From CAYOCE01 sp964402405 (GTDB lineage Bacteria; Pseudomonadota; Alphaproteobacteria; UBA7879): a DNA stretch of 6,976 nucleotides. Below the pieces are notes generated by a model. The model searched no databases and had not been told where the DNA came from. It saw nothing but the letters and a program-made list of their open reading frames with translations. The position numbers and the translations under genes are program-made. Location of the stretch: positions 1 through 6,976 of the forward strand of contig CAYOCE010000056.1 in the NCBI GenBank assembly GCA_964402405.1. Direction: 5' to 3'. Shown piece by piece: positions 1-6,581 of the stretch. Each line of letters opens with the position of its first letter. Positions within the stretch are counted from its first letter, which is position 1.

Positions 1-219
1 ATTAAAACGTTTTCATGTGATTAGTATCCATAACCTAGGTCTTTTATAAGAACCCATAAAAAGTCAAAAATGAGGTCATTTCGGACAAAGCATATGGCCT
101 ATGCTGTAGACTCAGCAAAGTGAAAAATTATGTTAATAAGATCAAGTTTCTTTATTTCTTGAAAAATAAGCATCAAAGAACTATATATATAGCATATTTT
201 TTTATTGTAGGTCTTTTTT
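1..219. other. AT-rich leader region without a gene
   Basis: I see no supportable gene here. The longest ATG-started frame noticed is 17 codons (70-123) with no Shine-Dalgarno sequence. A 6-bp perfect inverted repeat (AGCATA at 89-94, TATGCT at 100-105) could be the end of an upstream unit, but no T-tract follows it. The right part holds the putative promoter of the next gene. Confidence 0.5.
159..187 (+). promoter_or_regulatory. Putative sigma70 promoter of the S9 hydrolase gene
   Basis: TTGAAA at 159-164 and TATATA at 182-187 are separated by 17 bases, an ideal spacing. Transcription would begin near 194 and leave a leader of about 26 bases before the ATG at 220. The surrounding DNA is very AT-rich, so matches of this kind also arise by chance. 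No operator-like palindrome overlaps it. The ribosome binding site downstream is weak (AGGT at 209-212), so the leader gives little help in fixing the start. Confidence 0.45.
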
Positions 220-3200
220 ATGTATATTTTTTTAAGCATATATACTTTTCTTAGTATTTTTTGCATCACAACCTTTGCTGGGGATGTAAATCCTAGAGAT
301 ATAAGCGAAATTGTATCTGAACATCTAGGTTCTTATAAAGAAAATGCTAGCATTGATGTCGCTCTGTTTTCAGAAGATAAGTTTTCCATGCTTCCTATCC
401 AAAGTTTTTCCCCTGGTCCTTGGCATTATACCGAAGAGCGTATGGGGCGTACCCCTGAGCAAATTGGAAAAGAAGCGCACAAGGGTTATTATCAAGCGGA
501 GGATCTAAACCCAGCTGCTGAAGGGGGGTATGGAATGAATGCATATCCTCTTTCCTCTTCTTCCAATCCAAGATTTGTATTAGGAGCGTCCATTAGTCGA
601 CATTTTGAATCTATAGGCCGGCCCGTTGATGGGCTTTATCAATATCAAGTGTATACTCCCGAAGAAGGAAAGCTCGTGCGTGGAGTTATTGTTGACTATT
701 ATGGAGGATATTGTCATTTCATCAAATCTTCAGATGATACACATCCTAGCCTTATAGAGCCTTATACAGAGGCGGGATATATCGTTATCAATTTAAAGAC
801 ACGGGATGTGTGGCAAGATTTACCCCAATACAAGCAGTTCCTAGAAGAAGGTTGGGAGCTTCTTGCAGACACTTCAGTAGCTTTGATTCTTTTCTTACAA
901 GATATACGCGAACAATTTAGAGACTTCCCCCTTTTTTATAGGGGAGCTAGCCATGGAGGAACAAAAGGAGCTCTCTTATCTTTACTATTAGCAAGCCACG
1001 GAAATTTCGATTCGATCTTTACGGATCCTTACGCAAGACTTTTTGAAAATGCTTTTAGAGGAATTTCTTTTGATTCAAAACTTGTAGATGGCATTATCTG
1101 TCATGATGGGCGTTTTGATTATTTATGGAGTAATTTGGGTGAGAATTCTAGGCTTATGAAGGAGGGTGTTCCTACCCCTGTTGTCAAGAAGTTTTCTCTT
1201 AAAACACCTATGCTGATTCTTCATAACGCTGATGATGAACGCTGCCCGGGAGGGGGGCTTGAACTTTATGAGCGCTACCAACACGATGAGGATAGTCGAT
1301 CATATCTACGTATGCATCTTACACCTCAAGGCGCACTTAGTGTTAAACAACAGGCCCATCATGGACACGCTAGTAGTCTTGATGCTCACGGCTTTCCTCA
1401 GTCAAGCCTATACTACGGCATGTACATAAGAGAAATATTTAAATTTCTAGAAAACCACCTCCCCTTAGAGGGCGATGATTTGGCGCTTCAAGATTTACGC
1501 CTTAGGCATGCAATATCTTTATATACGGGTAGATCCTTAGATTCTAGAGGCGGCGAAGATGACATAAGTTTTTTAACGCCCCATAAAAAGCGGGCTGTTC
1601 TTAAAAAAGCATATTATGGCCTATTACCTGAGAATCCTAAGGCAAGTAGTGCTAATCTAATGGAGTCTTCTGATTCAAGCTCTTCTGAAGAAACTCCTTC
1701 TCAATTTTTTGGACGTCAAATTTTCCGGGCATTGTTATTAAGTGCGCAGCTGAAACATAAAATTACTCCTGACACCCCTGTTCAAGATATTCTTGAAACA
1801 CTGCGAACAGACCATGAATCCTGGCTTGTTTCCGAAATTTTAGAAGAATATAGATTGGCTGCAAAGAATGGGTGGGATGCTAAAACCTTTCATGGTTATG
1901 AAGCTGCCTATTTTAACATTAATATGCCTGACTCTTTAACTTCTTTTGAACAAGTTGAAGGAACAGTCGAAAGACTTGCTCTTGATGTTATACCAACATT
2001 GGAAGATGTTTTGAATGAAACAGCCTCGAGAATTTTTGAAGGTCTAGATTCAAATAACCCTGTCTATGGCCAAATGCTAAGTAAGAAAGAAGAAACTATC
2101 AAGACAATAATTTCCGAAGCTCTGCCAAATATAATACCAAGAATAAGAGATTTAGTATTTGAAAAAGGGACCTCTGAAACCGTGAAAAAGGTGGAAGAAT
2201 TTCTAAGATCACAAGAGTTTCACCAAGACCTTTTTTCATTCTTACTAAGCAATGTAAAAGTAACAGAATCCCCTCAAGAACCGGAAGACGAGGAAGAGGA
2301 AGACGAGGCTGAAGAGGAAGGGTCTCGTCAGGAGATAGAAAAAAAGGTAGAGGAGAGGCCCGTCATATTTTGGCCTGAAGTACGTACTTTTTTCAATAAG
2401 TTCGGGATTACACTTGTGCAATCTGAAGATCCAGACCTAGAGGATTTTCAAAAAGTATTTTTAGATATTTTTAATACATATAGACATCACGACAGTCTTA
2501 ATGAGATTTTTAAAAAACTAAATGAGATAGAAAACATAGGGGACCTGAAGAGATTGGCATTGGCTATCAAGCCGTATTACGAGAAAACAGCTAAATTAGA
2601 ACCAACTTACTACGTGCATGGGTATTTGGTTCCCTTAATTAATCTCTTCCATGAAATTTCTGATCCTGAAGATCAATGCAAAGTAATAAGGATTATTGAA
2701 AAATTTGGGGATAGTTTCTTCTCAGAGTCTAGCCTATCCAATAATCTTATTAAGGCATATAAAGACAATGCCATGTATAAGGTAGATGCGTTGCTTGCAC
2801 TCCCAGGTGAAATTTCTAGTTATTACTTTTCTAGATGTTTAGAAGAAGCATTAAAACTAGATAAACCTTCTTTTAACAAGGCTCTGGATACTATAAGATC
2901 TTATCTCGAAATCTTTCCTGCTGCAGTATATAGTATAGAGAAGTTTTTAAACTTTTATGTAGATGTTACCGAGGATATCATACGGGAGAAAGCCTTAGGA
3001 ACTGCTAAAGAGTTGCTTCCAAATGGTTTGTGGAATGATTTGCTTACCCCGTTGGGGCGTCTATATACAGAAATGGGGGAAGAGTCTGCAGAAAAGCTCA
3101 TATCTTTCGCAAAACAATCTTCTGTGGCAAAAGATTCTGCTGCAAATTTCGCTGCTATCTTAGATCGTTTAAGGAGAATCGGCAATCGCCCTCATGTCTC

Positions 3201-3660
3201 CGAGGAAGATATTGATAGAGATCGGCAGTCCTTGATAGATTCCCTAGAGCAGTTATGGTCTTTGAAACTCAAGATATCTTCAGATGTACCTTGGGAGGTG
3301 AGAGATAGGATGTGGGCAGATTTGAGTAGTGAACTCGTTCCTTTATCACCAAAAGAAAGAGACATGGTTGTAAAGAGCTTCCAGGTGCTGTTTGAGAAAG
3401 TACGTACTCTGCCTGGTTCTCTGAGTCATGTTGCAGGTTCTCTGAGTCATGTTGCAGGTAAATTCGCAGAAGCATATAGCAATCCATCTAAGCGTGAATC
3501 AATTTTTGAACAAGAAATCATTAACCTCATCTCTGATGCAGGTTGGATTCAGGGCCAGGAAAAATCACCTCTAGAAGATTTAAAAGCTAGTCTTAAAGAA
3601 GGTTTTACTAAGCTATGGGATGAGTATCCACTAGAAGCAGCAAGTGCCATAAGTGCCTGA
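220..3660 (+). CDS. Exported S9-family (prolyl-oligopeptidase-like) serine hydrolase with a very long helical C-terminal extension
   Basis: Complete frame of 1146 residues. Residues 1-20 form a hydrophobic signal peptide ending in TFA, with probable cleavage before GD, so the product should leave the cytoplasm. The start at 220 is chosen because an in-frame TAG lies at 208-210 and later ATGs would lose the signal. The alpha/beta-hydrolase domain spans about 135-415: a DYYGGY strand-turn (159-164) where S9 enzymes place the oxyanion region, the nucleophile elbow GASHGG with Ser244, the acid in NADDERCP (probably Asp339) and the histidine in AHHGHA (His380 or His381). This order and spacing fit S9 peptidases. 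The family normally carries a beta-propeller of several hundred residues before this domain; only about 115 residues are present here. Residues 430-1146 are unrecognised: a Ser-rich linker (482-490), an acidic tract (684-700), then charged, helix-like sequence. Peptidase or esterase activity and the substrate are unknown. Confidence 0.85.
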   Translation: MYIFLSIYTFLSIFCITTFAGDVNPRDISEIVSEHLGSYKENASIDVALFSEDKFSMLPIQSFSPGPWHYTEERMGRTPEQIGKEAHKGYYQAEDLNPAAEGGYGMNAYPLSSSSNPRFVLGASISRHFESIGRPVDGLYQYQVYTPEEGKLVRGVIVDYYGGYCHFIKSSDDTHPSLIEPYTEAGYIVINLKTRDVWQDLPQYKQFLEEGWELLADTSVALILFLQDIREQFRDFPLFYRGASHGGTKGALLSLLLASHGNFDSIFTDPYARLFENAFRGISFDSKLVDGIICHDGRFDYLWSNLGENSRLMKEGVPTPVVKKFSLKTPMLILHNADDERCPGGGLELYERYQHDEDSRSYLRMHLTPQGALSVKQQAHHGHASSLDAHGFPQSSLYYGMYIREIFKFLENHLPLEGDDLALQDLRLRHAISLYTGRSLDSRGGEDDISFLTPHKKRAVLKKAYYGLLPENPKASSANLMESSDSSSSEETPSQFFGRQIFRALLLSAQLKHKITPDTPVQDILETLRTDHESWLVSEILEEYRLAAKNGWDAKTFHGYEAAYFNINMPDSLTSFEQVEGTVERLALDVIPTLEDVLNETASRIFEGLDSNNPVYGQMLSKKEETIKTIISEALPNIIPRIRDLVFEKGTSETVKKVEEFLRSQEFHQDLFSFLLSNVKVTESPQEPEDEEEEDEAEEEGSRQEIEKKVEERPVIFWPEVRTFFNKFGITLVQSEDPDLEDFQKVFLDIFNTYRHHDSLNEIFKKLNEIENIGDLKRLALAIKPYYEKTAKLEPTYYVHGYLVPLINLFHEISDPEDQCKVIRIIEKFGDSFFSESSLSNNLIKAYKDNAMYKVDALLALPGEISSYYFSRCLEEALKLDKPSFNKALDTIRSYLEIFPAAVYSIEKFLNFYVDVTEDIIREKALGTAKELLPNGLWNDLLTPLGRLYTEMGEESAEKLISFAKQSSVAKDSAANFAAILDRLRRIGNRPHVSEEDIDRDRQSLIDSLEQLWSLKLKISSDVPWEVRDRMWADLSSELVPLSPKERDMVVKSFQVLFEKVRTLPGSLSHVAGSLSHVAGKFAEAYSNPSKRESIFEQEIINLISDAGWIQGQEKSPLEDLKASLKEGFTKLWDEYPLEAASAISA
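2266..2322 (+). other. Purine-rich tract coding for an acidic low-complexity linker in the S9 protein
   Basis: This stretch encodes residues 683-701, nearly all Glu and Asp, and is almost pure purine on the coding strand. It separates the helix-like region 500-680 from the helix-like region 715-1146. It probably marks a flexible hinge between two domains of the extension. Confidence 0.6.
3415..3456 (+). repeat. Perfect 21-bp tandem duplication inside the S9 gene
   Basis: Two identical 21-base copies (3415-3435 and 3436-3456) encode the heptapeptide GSLSHVA twice (residues 1066-1079). The absence of any difference between the copies suggests a recent slippage event. The frame is preserved, so the gene stays open. 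Confidence 0.9.
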
Positions 3661-3720
3661 AATTTAACGATCCACATTTTGAAAGACGAAGGGTATAATG
3701 TTGTGGCGGCTTACTCACCC
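3661..3720. other. Short spacer between convergent genes
   Basis: The S9 gene and the prohead protease gene converge with 60 bases between their stop codons. I see only a weak inverted repeat (CCACA near 3672, TGTGG near 3702) and no T-tract, so no rho-independent terminator can be called for either direction. Confidence 0.4.
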
Positions 3721-4266
3721 TCACACGTCTCGTAAAATTTCAATGATCCTTTCAATTCTTTCGATCACCCAATGGTCTGATTTATCATGTAGCTTTTGGT
3801 TTTTGCATTCTAATATTTTAGCAGCGTGATTTGCGGGGAAGGTCACTAGGGATATCTCCATCAGGTCCACTTGTTTCAAAAACGTAGCCCCAGTTTTAGG
3901 GTCTTCTTGGGCTCGGATGACTTGATATCCAATGGACAATCCCTTTATTTCCTGCTCTTTCATCAGGGTATAGGCCTCCCGTGCCTTAGGGAGATCCAAA
4001 AATAATTTCCCAGAAACACGCAAGCCATGGGCATCCTCAACCAAATTGGTCCACCTCCCAATGGGAGATTTCATGTCATGTTGCCACAGCATTTTGGGGG
4101 TTTTGCCGGTTTTTTCAAAATCCTCAATGGCGCCTTTAAAGCACCCTGGCATTACAATGTCCCCATTGGCATCTAGGGCATTAAAGACACTGGCGTACCC
4201 TTGAAAGGTGCCTTCTTCTTGAAGAATTTCAAAAGTAGGGACTAGGTTTATCGTTTTTAATTGCAT
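3721..4266 (-). CDS. HK97-family prohead maturation protease (U35), GTA gp4-like
   Basis: The 181-residue protein resembles the prohead proteases that cut scaffold and capsid precursors during head assembly. It shows the family's N-terminal strand with FQGYASVFN and NGDIVMPGCF (residues 21-43), the histidine in LWQHDMKSPIGRW (His63), the serine in IKGLSIGY (Ser111) and the LMEISLVTFPAN block with Glu137. His, Ser and Glu are the residues expected for this clan. The length is normal for the family and the frame is complete. I place the start at 4266 because AAAGGA (4275-4280) lies 8 bases from that ATG but only 2 from an in-frame ATG at 4272. In GTAs and HK97-like phages this gene follows the portal gene closely and precedes the major capsid gene. 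Here about 570 bases of repeats separate it from the portal, and no capsid gene follows before the S9 gene. Confidence 0.88.
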   Translation of the reverse strand: MQLKTINLVPTFEILQEEGTFQGYASVFNALDANGDIVMPGCFKGAIEDFEKTGKTPKMLWQHDMKSPIGRWTNLVEDAHGLRVSGKLFLDLPKAREAYTLMKEQEIKGLSIGYQVIRAQEDPKTGATFLKQVDLMEISLVTFPANHAAKILECKNQKLHDKSDHWVIERIERIIEILRDV

Positions 4267-4274
4267 GATCATTT

Positions 4275-4280
4275 TCCTTT
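4275..4280 (-). promoter_or_regulatory. Ribosome binding site deciding the protease start
   Basis: AAAGGA on the minus strand lies 8 bases before the ATG at 4266 and only 2 bases before the ATG at 4272. The first spacing is normal and the second too short, which favours the shorter protein. An 8-base palindrome TTGATCAA (4296-4303) lies just upstream, at the edge of the tandem array. Confidence 0.6.
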
Positions 4281-4303
4281 CTATGAGTTGTTTTATTGAT
4301 CAA

Positions 4304-4597
4304 CCTGGGGTGTAGCCAGTCGCGCCACACGGCAACACTTTTCCACAATCCCTTTATTTACAATGTTTTCAGAGGTGTAGCGCGTAGCGCCACATGGTAT
4401 CACTTTTACACAATCCTTGTATTTACAATGCTTTCCTGGGTGTAGCGTGTAGCGCCACACGGCATCACTTTTCCACAATCCTTGTATTTACAATGCTTTC
4501 CTGGGTGTAGCGTGTAGCGCCACATGGCATCACTTTTCCACAGCCCCTTTATTTACAATGTTTTCAGAGGTGTAGCGCGTAGCGCCACACGGTATCA
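4304..4597. repeat. 65-bp tandem repeat array (four full units plus partial ends)
   Basis: Units begin at 4311, 4376, 4441 and 4506, each exactly 65 bases. A partial fifth begins at 4571 and loses similarity near 4597; a remnant of a preceding unit (CCTGGG) ends at 4310. No insertions or deletions break the phase. Each unit holds an imperfect hairpin (GTGT-A-GCGC, loop GTA, GCGC-C-ACAC; best seen at 4570-4590), a TTTTCCACA or TTTTACACA motif and an AT-rich stretch. Since 65 is not a multiple of three and all frames carry changing peptides, the array is not coding. Variant bases between units are linked (see findings). It lies directly upstream of the protease ribosome binding site, in the space where a GTA operon would have almost no gap. 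Confidence 0.93.
4339..4542 (+). promoter_or_regulatory. Four regularly spaced DnaA-box-like motifs
   Basis: Nonamers at 4339-4347, 4404-4412, 4469-4477 and 4534-4542 read TTTTCCACA, TTTTACACA, TTTTCCACA and TTTTCCACA. All fit the relaxed DnaA-box consensus TTWTNCACA and all share one orientation with a 65-base period. The match is seen directly. Binding by DnaA is an inference, and the regularity is inherited from the tandem array rather than independent evidence. Confidence 0.35.
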
Positions 4598-4604
4598 AAA
4601 TCTG

Positions 4605-4629
4605 TAGATCCTTTATTCATAAGGATCTA
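4605..4629. repeat. Perfect 9-bp stem hairpin next to the tandem array
   Basis: TAGATCCTT (4605-4613) and AAGGATCTA (4621-4629) are perfect inverted copies around a 7-base loop. Read on the minus strand, a short TTTT follows four bases after the stem, so it could be a weak terminator within the portal-protease spacer. The stem is AT-rich and the T-run short, so I prefer to call it a repeat boundary structure. Confidence 0.6.
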
Positions 4630-4640
4630 GGTGCCCCCCT

Positions 4641-4851
4641 GTAACGTTACGCGGTGTCGCCTTCTCTTATTTCGCCACCTCTACTCTTGTCCAACCATCC
4701 CCTCGGAGGAGGGGATCCACCTACCTTCGCTAAAGCTATGGTAGGCAAGAGAGGCTCGTCCCCCGAAGCTTCAGCGTAGGGGGATCCATGTGCGGTAGCA
4801 CTTTTGAGGAATCACCCAGAGGGCGCTGTGGATTCCCGCCTACGCGGGAAT
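4641..4851. repeat. Cluster of distinct palindromic repeats between protease array and portal gene
   Basis: This gene-free stretch is a mosaic of hairpins: GTAACGTTAC (4641-4650, a perfect palindrome); ATCCCCTC with GAGGGGAT (4697-4704, 4709-4716); CTACC with GGTAG (4721-4725, 4740-4744) around a GCTAAAGCT core; TCCCCC with GGGGGA (4759-4764, 4779-4784) around GAAGCTTC; and ATTCCCGC with GCGGGAAT (4832-4839, 4844-4851). Several are followed by ATCCA or a close variant, as in families of short extragenic palindromes. The last hairpin contains the portal stop codon. Together with the 65-bp array these account for essentially the whole portal-protease gap. Confidence 0.8.
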
Positions 4852-6039
4852 GGTTCGCGAGGAGGGTGGATGGACTTTCATGGGATCAACCGGCGAATAC
4901 CCCAGGGCGGCGCGTTTTTCGTTGATCGTCAAGAAATCGACGTTTTTGAGGCGTTCCCAAATATATTCTCGTCGTTTAGAAAGCGCTGGGATCGCATCCA
5001 TATCATAGGTAAACGCCGCATTCTCACAATGGAGAGGTCCAAGCCACCGAGTGAATTCTTCCATCACCATATCCAAAAGTGGCAGAATCGTATCTTCCCA
5101 TAAATGAAGGCGGGCCTCTTGATAATTGGCAAAGGTGGCGTCCCCTGAAACCCCCACCAGCATAGGAGGGACTCCATAGGCCTGGGCAATTTCTCGGGAG
5201 GATAAATTTTTACCCGCCACAAAATCCATATCTTTGGGATTCAGAGCCATTTCTCGCCAATCCATATTCCCCTCTAGAACCAATATCCGCCCCGCATTTT
5301 GATTACCTTCATAAGAAGCTGTCAGAGATTCTCGTAGATGCTCTCGCTGGTCTGCAGTTAAAGGGCTACTAGAGTTTTCTGGAGATTTAATGACAAGAGC
5401 CCCCGATGGCCGACCTCCATTTTGCAGCAATGACAGATTATGCTCTCCCACCCCATTGTGTTGATGGATGGCAAAGGCGGCAGCCTCAAGGGGGGACATG
5501 CCATACCAATCATTGGAGGGATGAAATAGTTTAAGGTGGAGGATTCGAGATTTTCCCGTTTCTTGATCCACAGGAATAAGGCGCCTTGTGCCATTAACCC
5601 GATATTCATAAGCTGAGGGAATTCCCCCTTTGCCAGGAACAATATGCAGGCGATCAGGCCTTAAAAGATGCAGTTCTAATACCTGATGATCTGGGGATAA
5701 GATAGCTTCCACATATCCATTGCCGGACAGCAAAATATGGGCCATTAATCCCTCCATCAGCATCGCCCGTGTTTGCATGGGATTAGGTTCATTCATTAAA
5801 TTCAGCATGGGATGATTTTCCAGCTCATGATCTCCGTGATAGAGCATCCACGAAACACTGGCCGCATTTCGGGCAATCAAATTAACGGATCGATAGACGA
5901 TGACATTTTTTTGATATCCTTCTTGAATCAAATCTTGAGTGTCGAGCGTAGGATGAACCCCGTACCCTGCGGTATAGCAGGTTGTTAAGGGAGGACGGTT
6001 TGGCTTAGATTTTGGGGATTTTTTTAACCAGTTTAACAT
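4840..6039 (-). CDS. HK97-family phage portal protein, GTA gp3-like
   Basis: The 399-residue protein is a portal, the dodecameric ring at one head vertex through which DNA is packaged and to which the terminase docks. Family features in order: the early NVIVYRSVNLIARNAASV helix (45-62), NEPNPMQT (83-90), LLSGNGYVEA (103-112), LHLLRPDRLHIVPG (123-136), DWYGMSPLEAA (177-187), and the C-terminal block SREIAQAYGVPPMLVG (281-296) with TFANYQEA (302-309), followed by LTINEKRAALGYSPVD (370-385). The length matches GTA and HK97-type portals. The start at 6039 has AAAGGAG 7 bases upstream; an in-frame ATG at 6063 would overlap the terminase gene and has no such site. The last 13 or so residues (MKVHPPSSRTIPA) do not look like portal sequence, and the TAG stop lies inside a palindromic repeat, so the natural tail was probably replaced. 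Confidence 0.9.
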   Translation of the reverse strand: MLNWLKKSPKSKPNRPPLTTCYTAGYGVHPTLDTQDLIQEGYQKNVIVYRSVNLIARNAASVSWMLYHGDHELENHPMLNLMNEPNPMQTRAMLMEGLMAHILLSGNGYVEAILSPDHQVLELHLLRPDRLHIVPGKGGIPSAYEYRVNGTRRLIPVDQETGKSRILHLKLFHPSNDWYGMSPLEAAAFAIHQHNGVGEHNLSLLQNGGRPSGALVIKSPENSSSPLTADQREHLRESLTASYEGNQNAGRILVLEGNMDWREMALNPKDMDFVAGKNLSSREIAQAYGVPPMLVGVSGDATFANYQEARLHLWEDTILPLLDMVMEEFTRWLGPLHCENAAFTYDMDAIPALSKRREYIWERLKNVDFLTINEKRAALGYSPVDPMKVHPPSSRTIPA

Positions 6040-6046
6040 GATATTT

Positions 6047-6053
6047 CTCCTTT
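6047..6053 (-). promoter_or_regulatory. Ribosome binding site of the portal gene
   Basis: AAAGGAG on the minus strand lies 7 bases before the ATG at 6039 and begins 2 bases after the terminase stop codon (6058-6056). This tight arrangement suggests one transcript and coupled translation of terminase and portal. Confidence 0.75.
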
Positions 6054-6055
6054 CA

Positions 6056-6574
6056 TTAAGCATGCCAAATATGGGGAACAGGATCTTTTAGACCTAGCAT
6101 TAAATCTGTCAGAGCCCAGACCAAGGCATCCATACGATCTGGGGATTTTTTTGTAACGCCTGGAATATAACTACAGAGTTGAGCCTCTAATTTCTCAAAA
6201 GGTTTTTCATGATAAATACGACGTTGTTTATAAAGGACTGAAACGGGAAAGGCTCGGAGATGCTTGCTACTGATGGCTCGAACATCTTTAATTTGTATAT
6301 AGGGATCAATTGTCCTAAGGGTGTGAGTGACCATATCACCCCCTGCGTTAATCTCCACAATCACATGATTTGCTTGATAGTGTTGATAGGCTCCAACAAC
6401 CTGTAAGGCCCATCCTTCTGGAGAATATCTGCCACTGAAATCCTCGACCACGTACCCATGATCATTCATCCCAAGGCCAGTTACAATAATACCGGTTTCA
6501 TCACTTTCACTATGACAGGTGAGGGCTGGATCCACGCCAATTACCAGACGTTTATAAAGCTGTCGATCAAACAT
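6056..6574 (-). CDS. Terminase large subunit, C-terminal nuclease domain only (GTA gp2-like; N-terminal ATPase missing)
   Basis: The 172-residue frame covers the RNase H-like nuclease half of a large terminase, the part that cuts DNA during head filling. Expected acidic residues are present: Asp15 in VIGVDPALT, Glu74 in VIVEINAGGDMV, and Asp146/Asp149 in SPDRMDALVWALTDLMLG. The blocks INAGGDMV, SSKHLRAFPVSVLYKQRR and SPDRMDALVWAL resemble GTA terminases in particular. Large terminases usually have more than 400 residues with Walker A and B motifs in the first half; none of that is encoded here. The start at 6574 has AAGGAGA 7 bases upstream. A longer frame reaches an ATG at 6670, but its extra 32 residues resemble translated spacer and have no ribosome binding site. 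Sequence upstream is a palindromic repeat, so the ATPase half has been lost or lies elsewhere. The portal gene follows 16 bases after the stop. Confidence 0.85.
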   Translation of the reverse strand: MFDRQLYKRLVIGVDPALTCHSESDETGIIVTGLGMNDHGYVVEDFSGRYSPEGWALQVVGAYQHYQANHVIVEINAGGDMVTHTLRTIDPYIQIKDVRAISSKHLRAFPVSVLYKQRRIYHEKPFEKLEAQLCSYIPGVTKKSPDRMDALVWALTDLMLGLKDPVPHIWHA

Positions 6575-6581
6575 AAATTTT

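Noticed and set aside
232..243. Lipoprotein signal with Cys15 as the lipidated residue
   Set aside because: The residues before the cysteine (SIF) do not form a lipobox because a bulky Phe occupies the position just before Cys; a signal peptidase I site at TFA is more likely.
1232..1429. 65-codon plus-strand frame within the S9 gene
   Set aside because: It is an out-of-frame shadow covering the Asp and His motifs of the hydrolase domain, with no independent start signal.
2955..3487. Two minus-strand frames (76 and 72 codons) opposite the S9 tail
   Set aside because: They are antisense shadows of a long continuous coding frame. The second also contains the reverse of the 21-bp duplication.
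4293..4478. 61-codon open frame on the minus strand inside the tandem array
   Set aside because: It crosses the 65-bp repeats, whose length is not a multiple of three, so each repeat is read in a different frame. It has no ribosome binding site or family signature.
4304..4597. CRISPR array
   Set aside because: The 65-bp units are similar over their whole length, so there are no unique spacers, and no cas gene is present.
4804..5103. 99-codon plus-strand frame antisense to the portal gene
   Set aside because: Its first part is a translated palindromic repeat (SRLRGNG type) and the rest is the opposite strand of well-conserved portal codons.
5358..5642. 94-codon minus-strand frame within the portal gene
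   Set aside because: It overlaps the portal gene on the same strand in another frame, and the portal frame has clear family motifs throughout.
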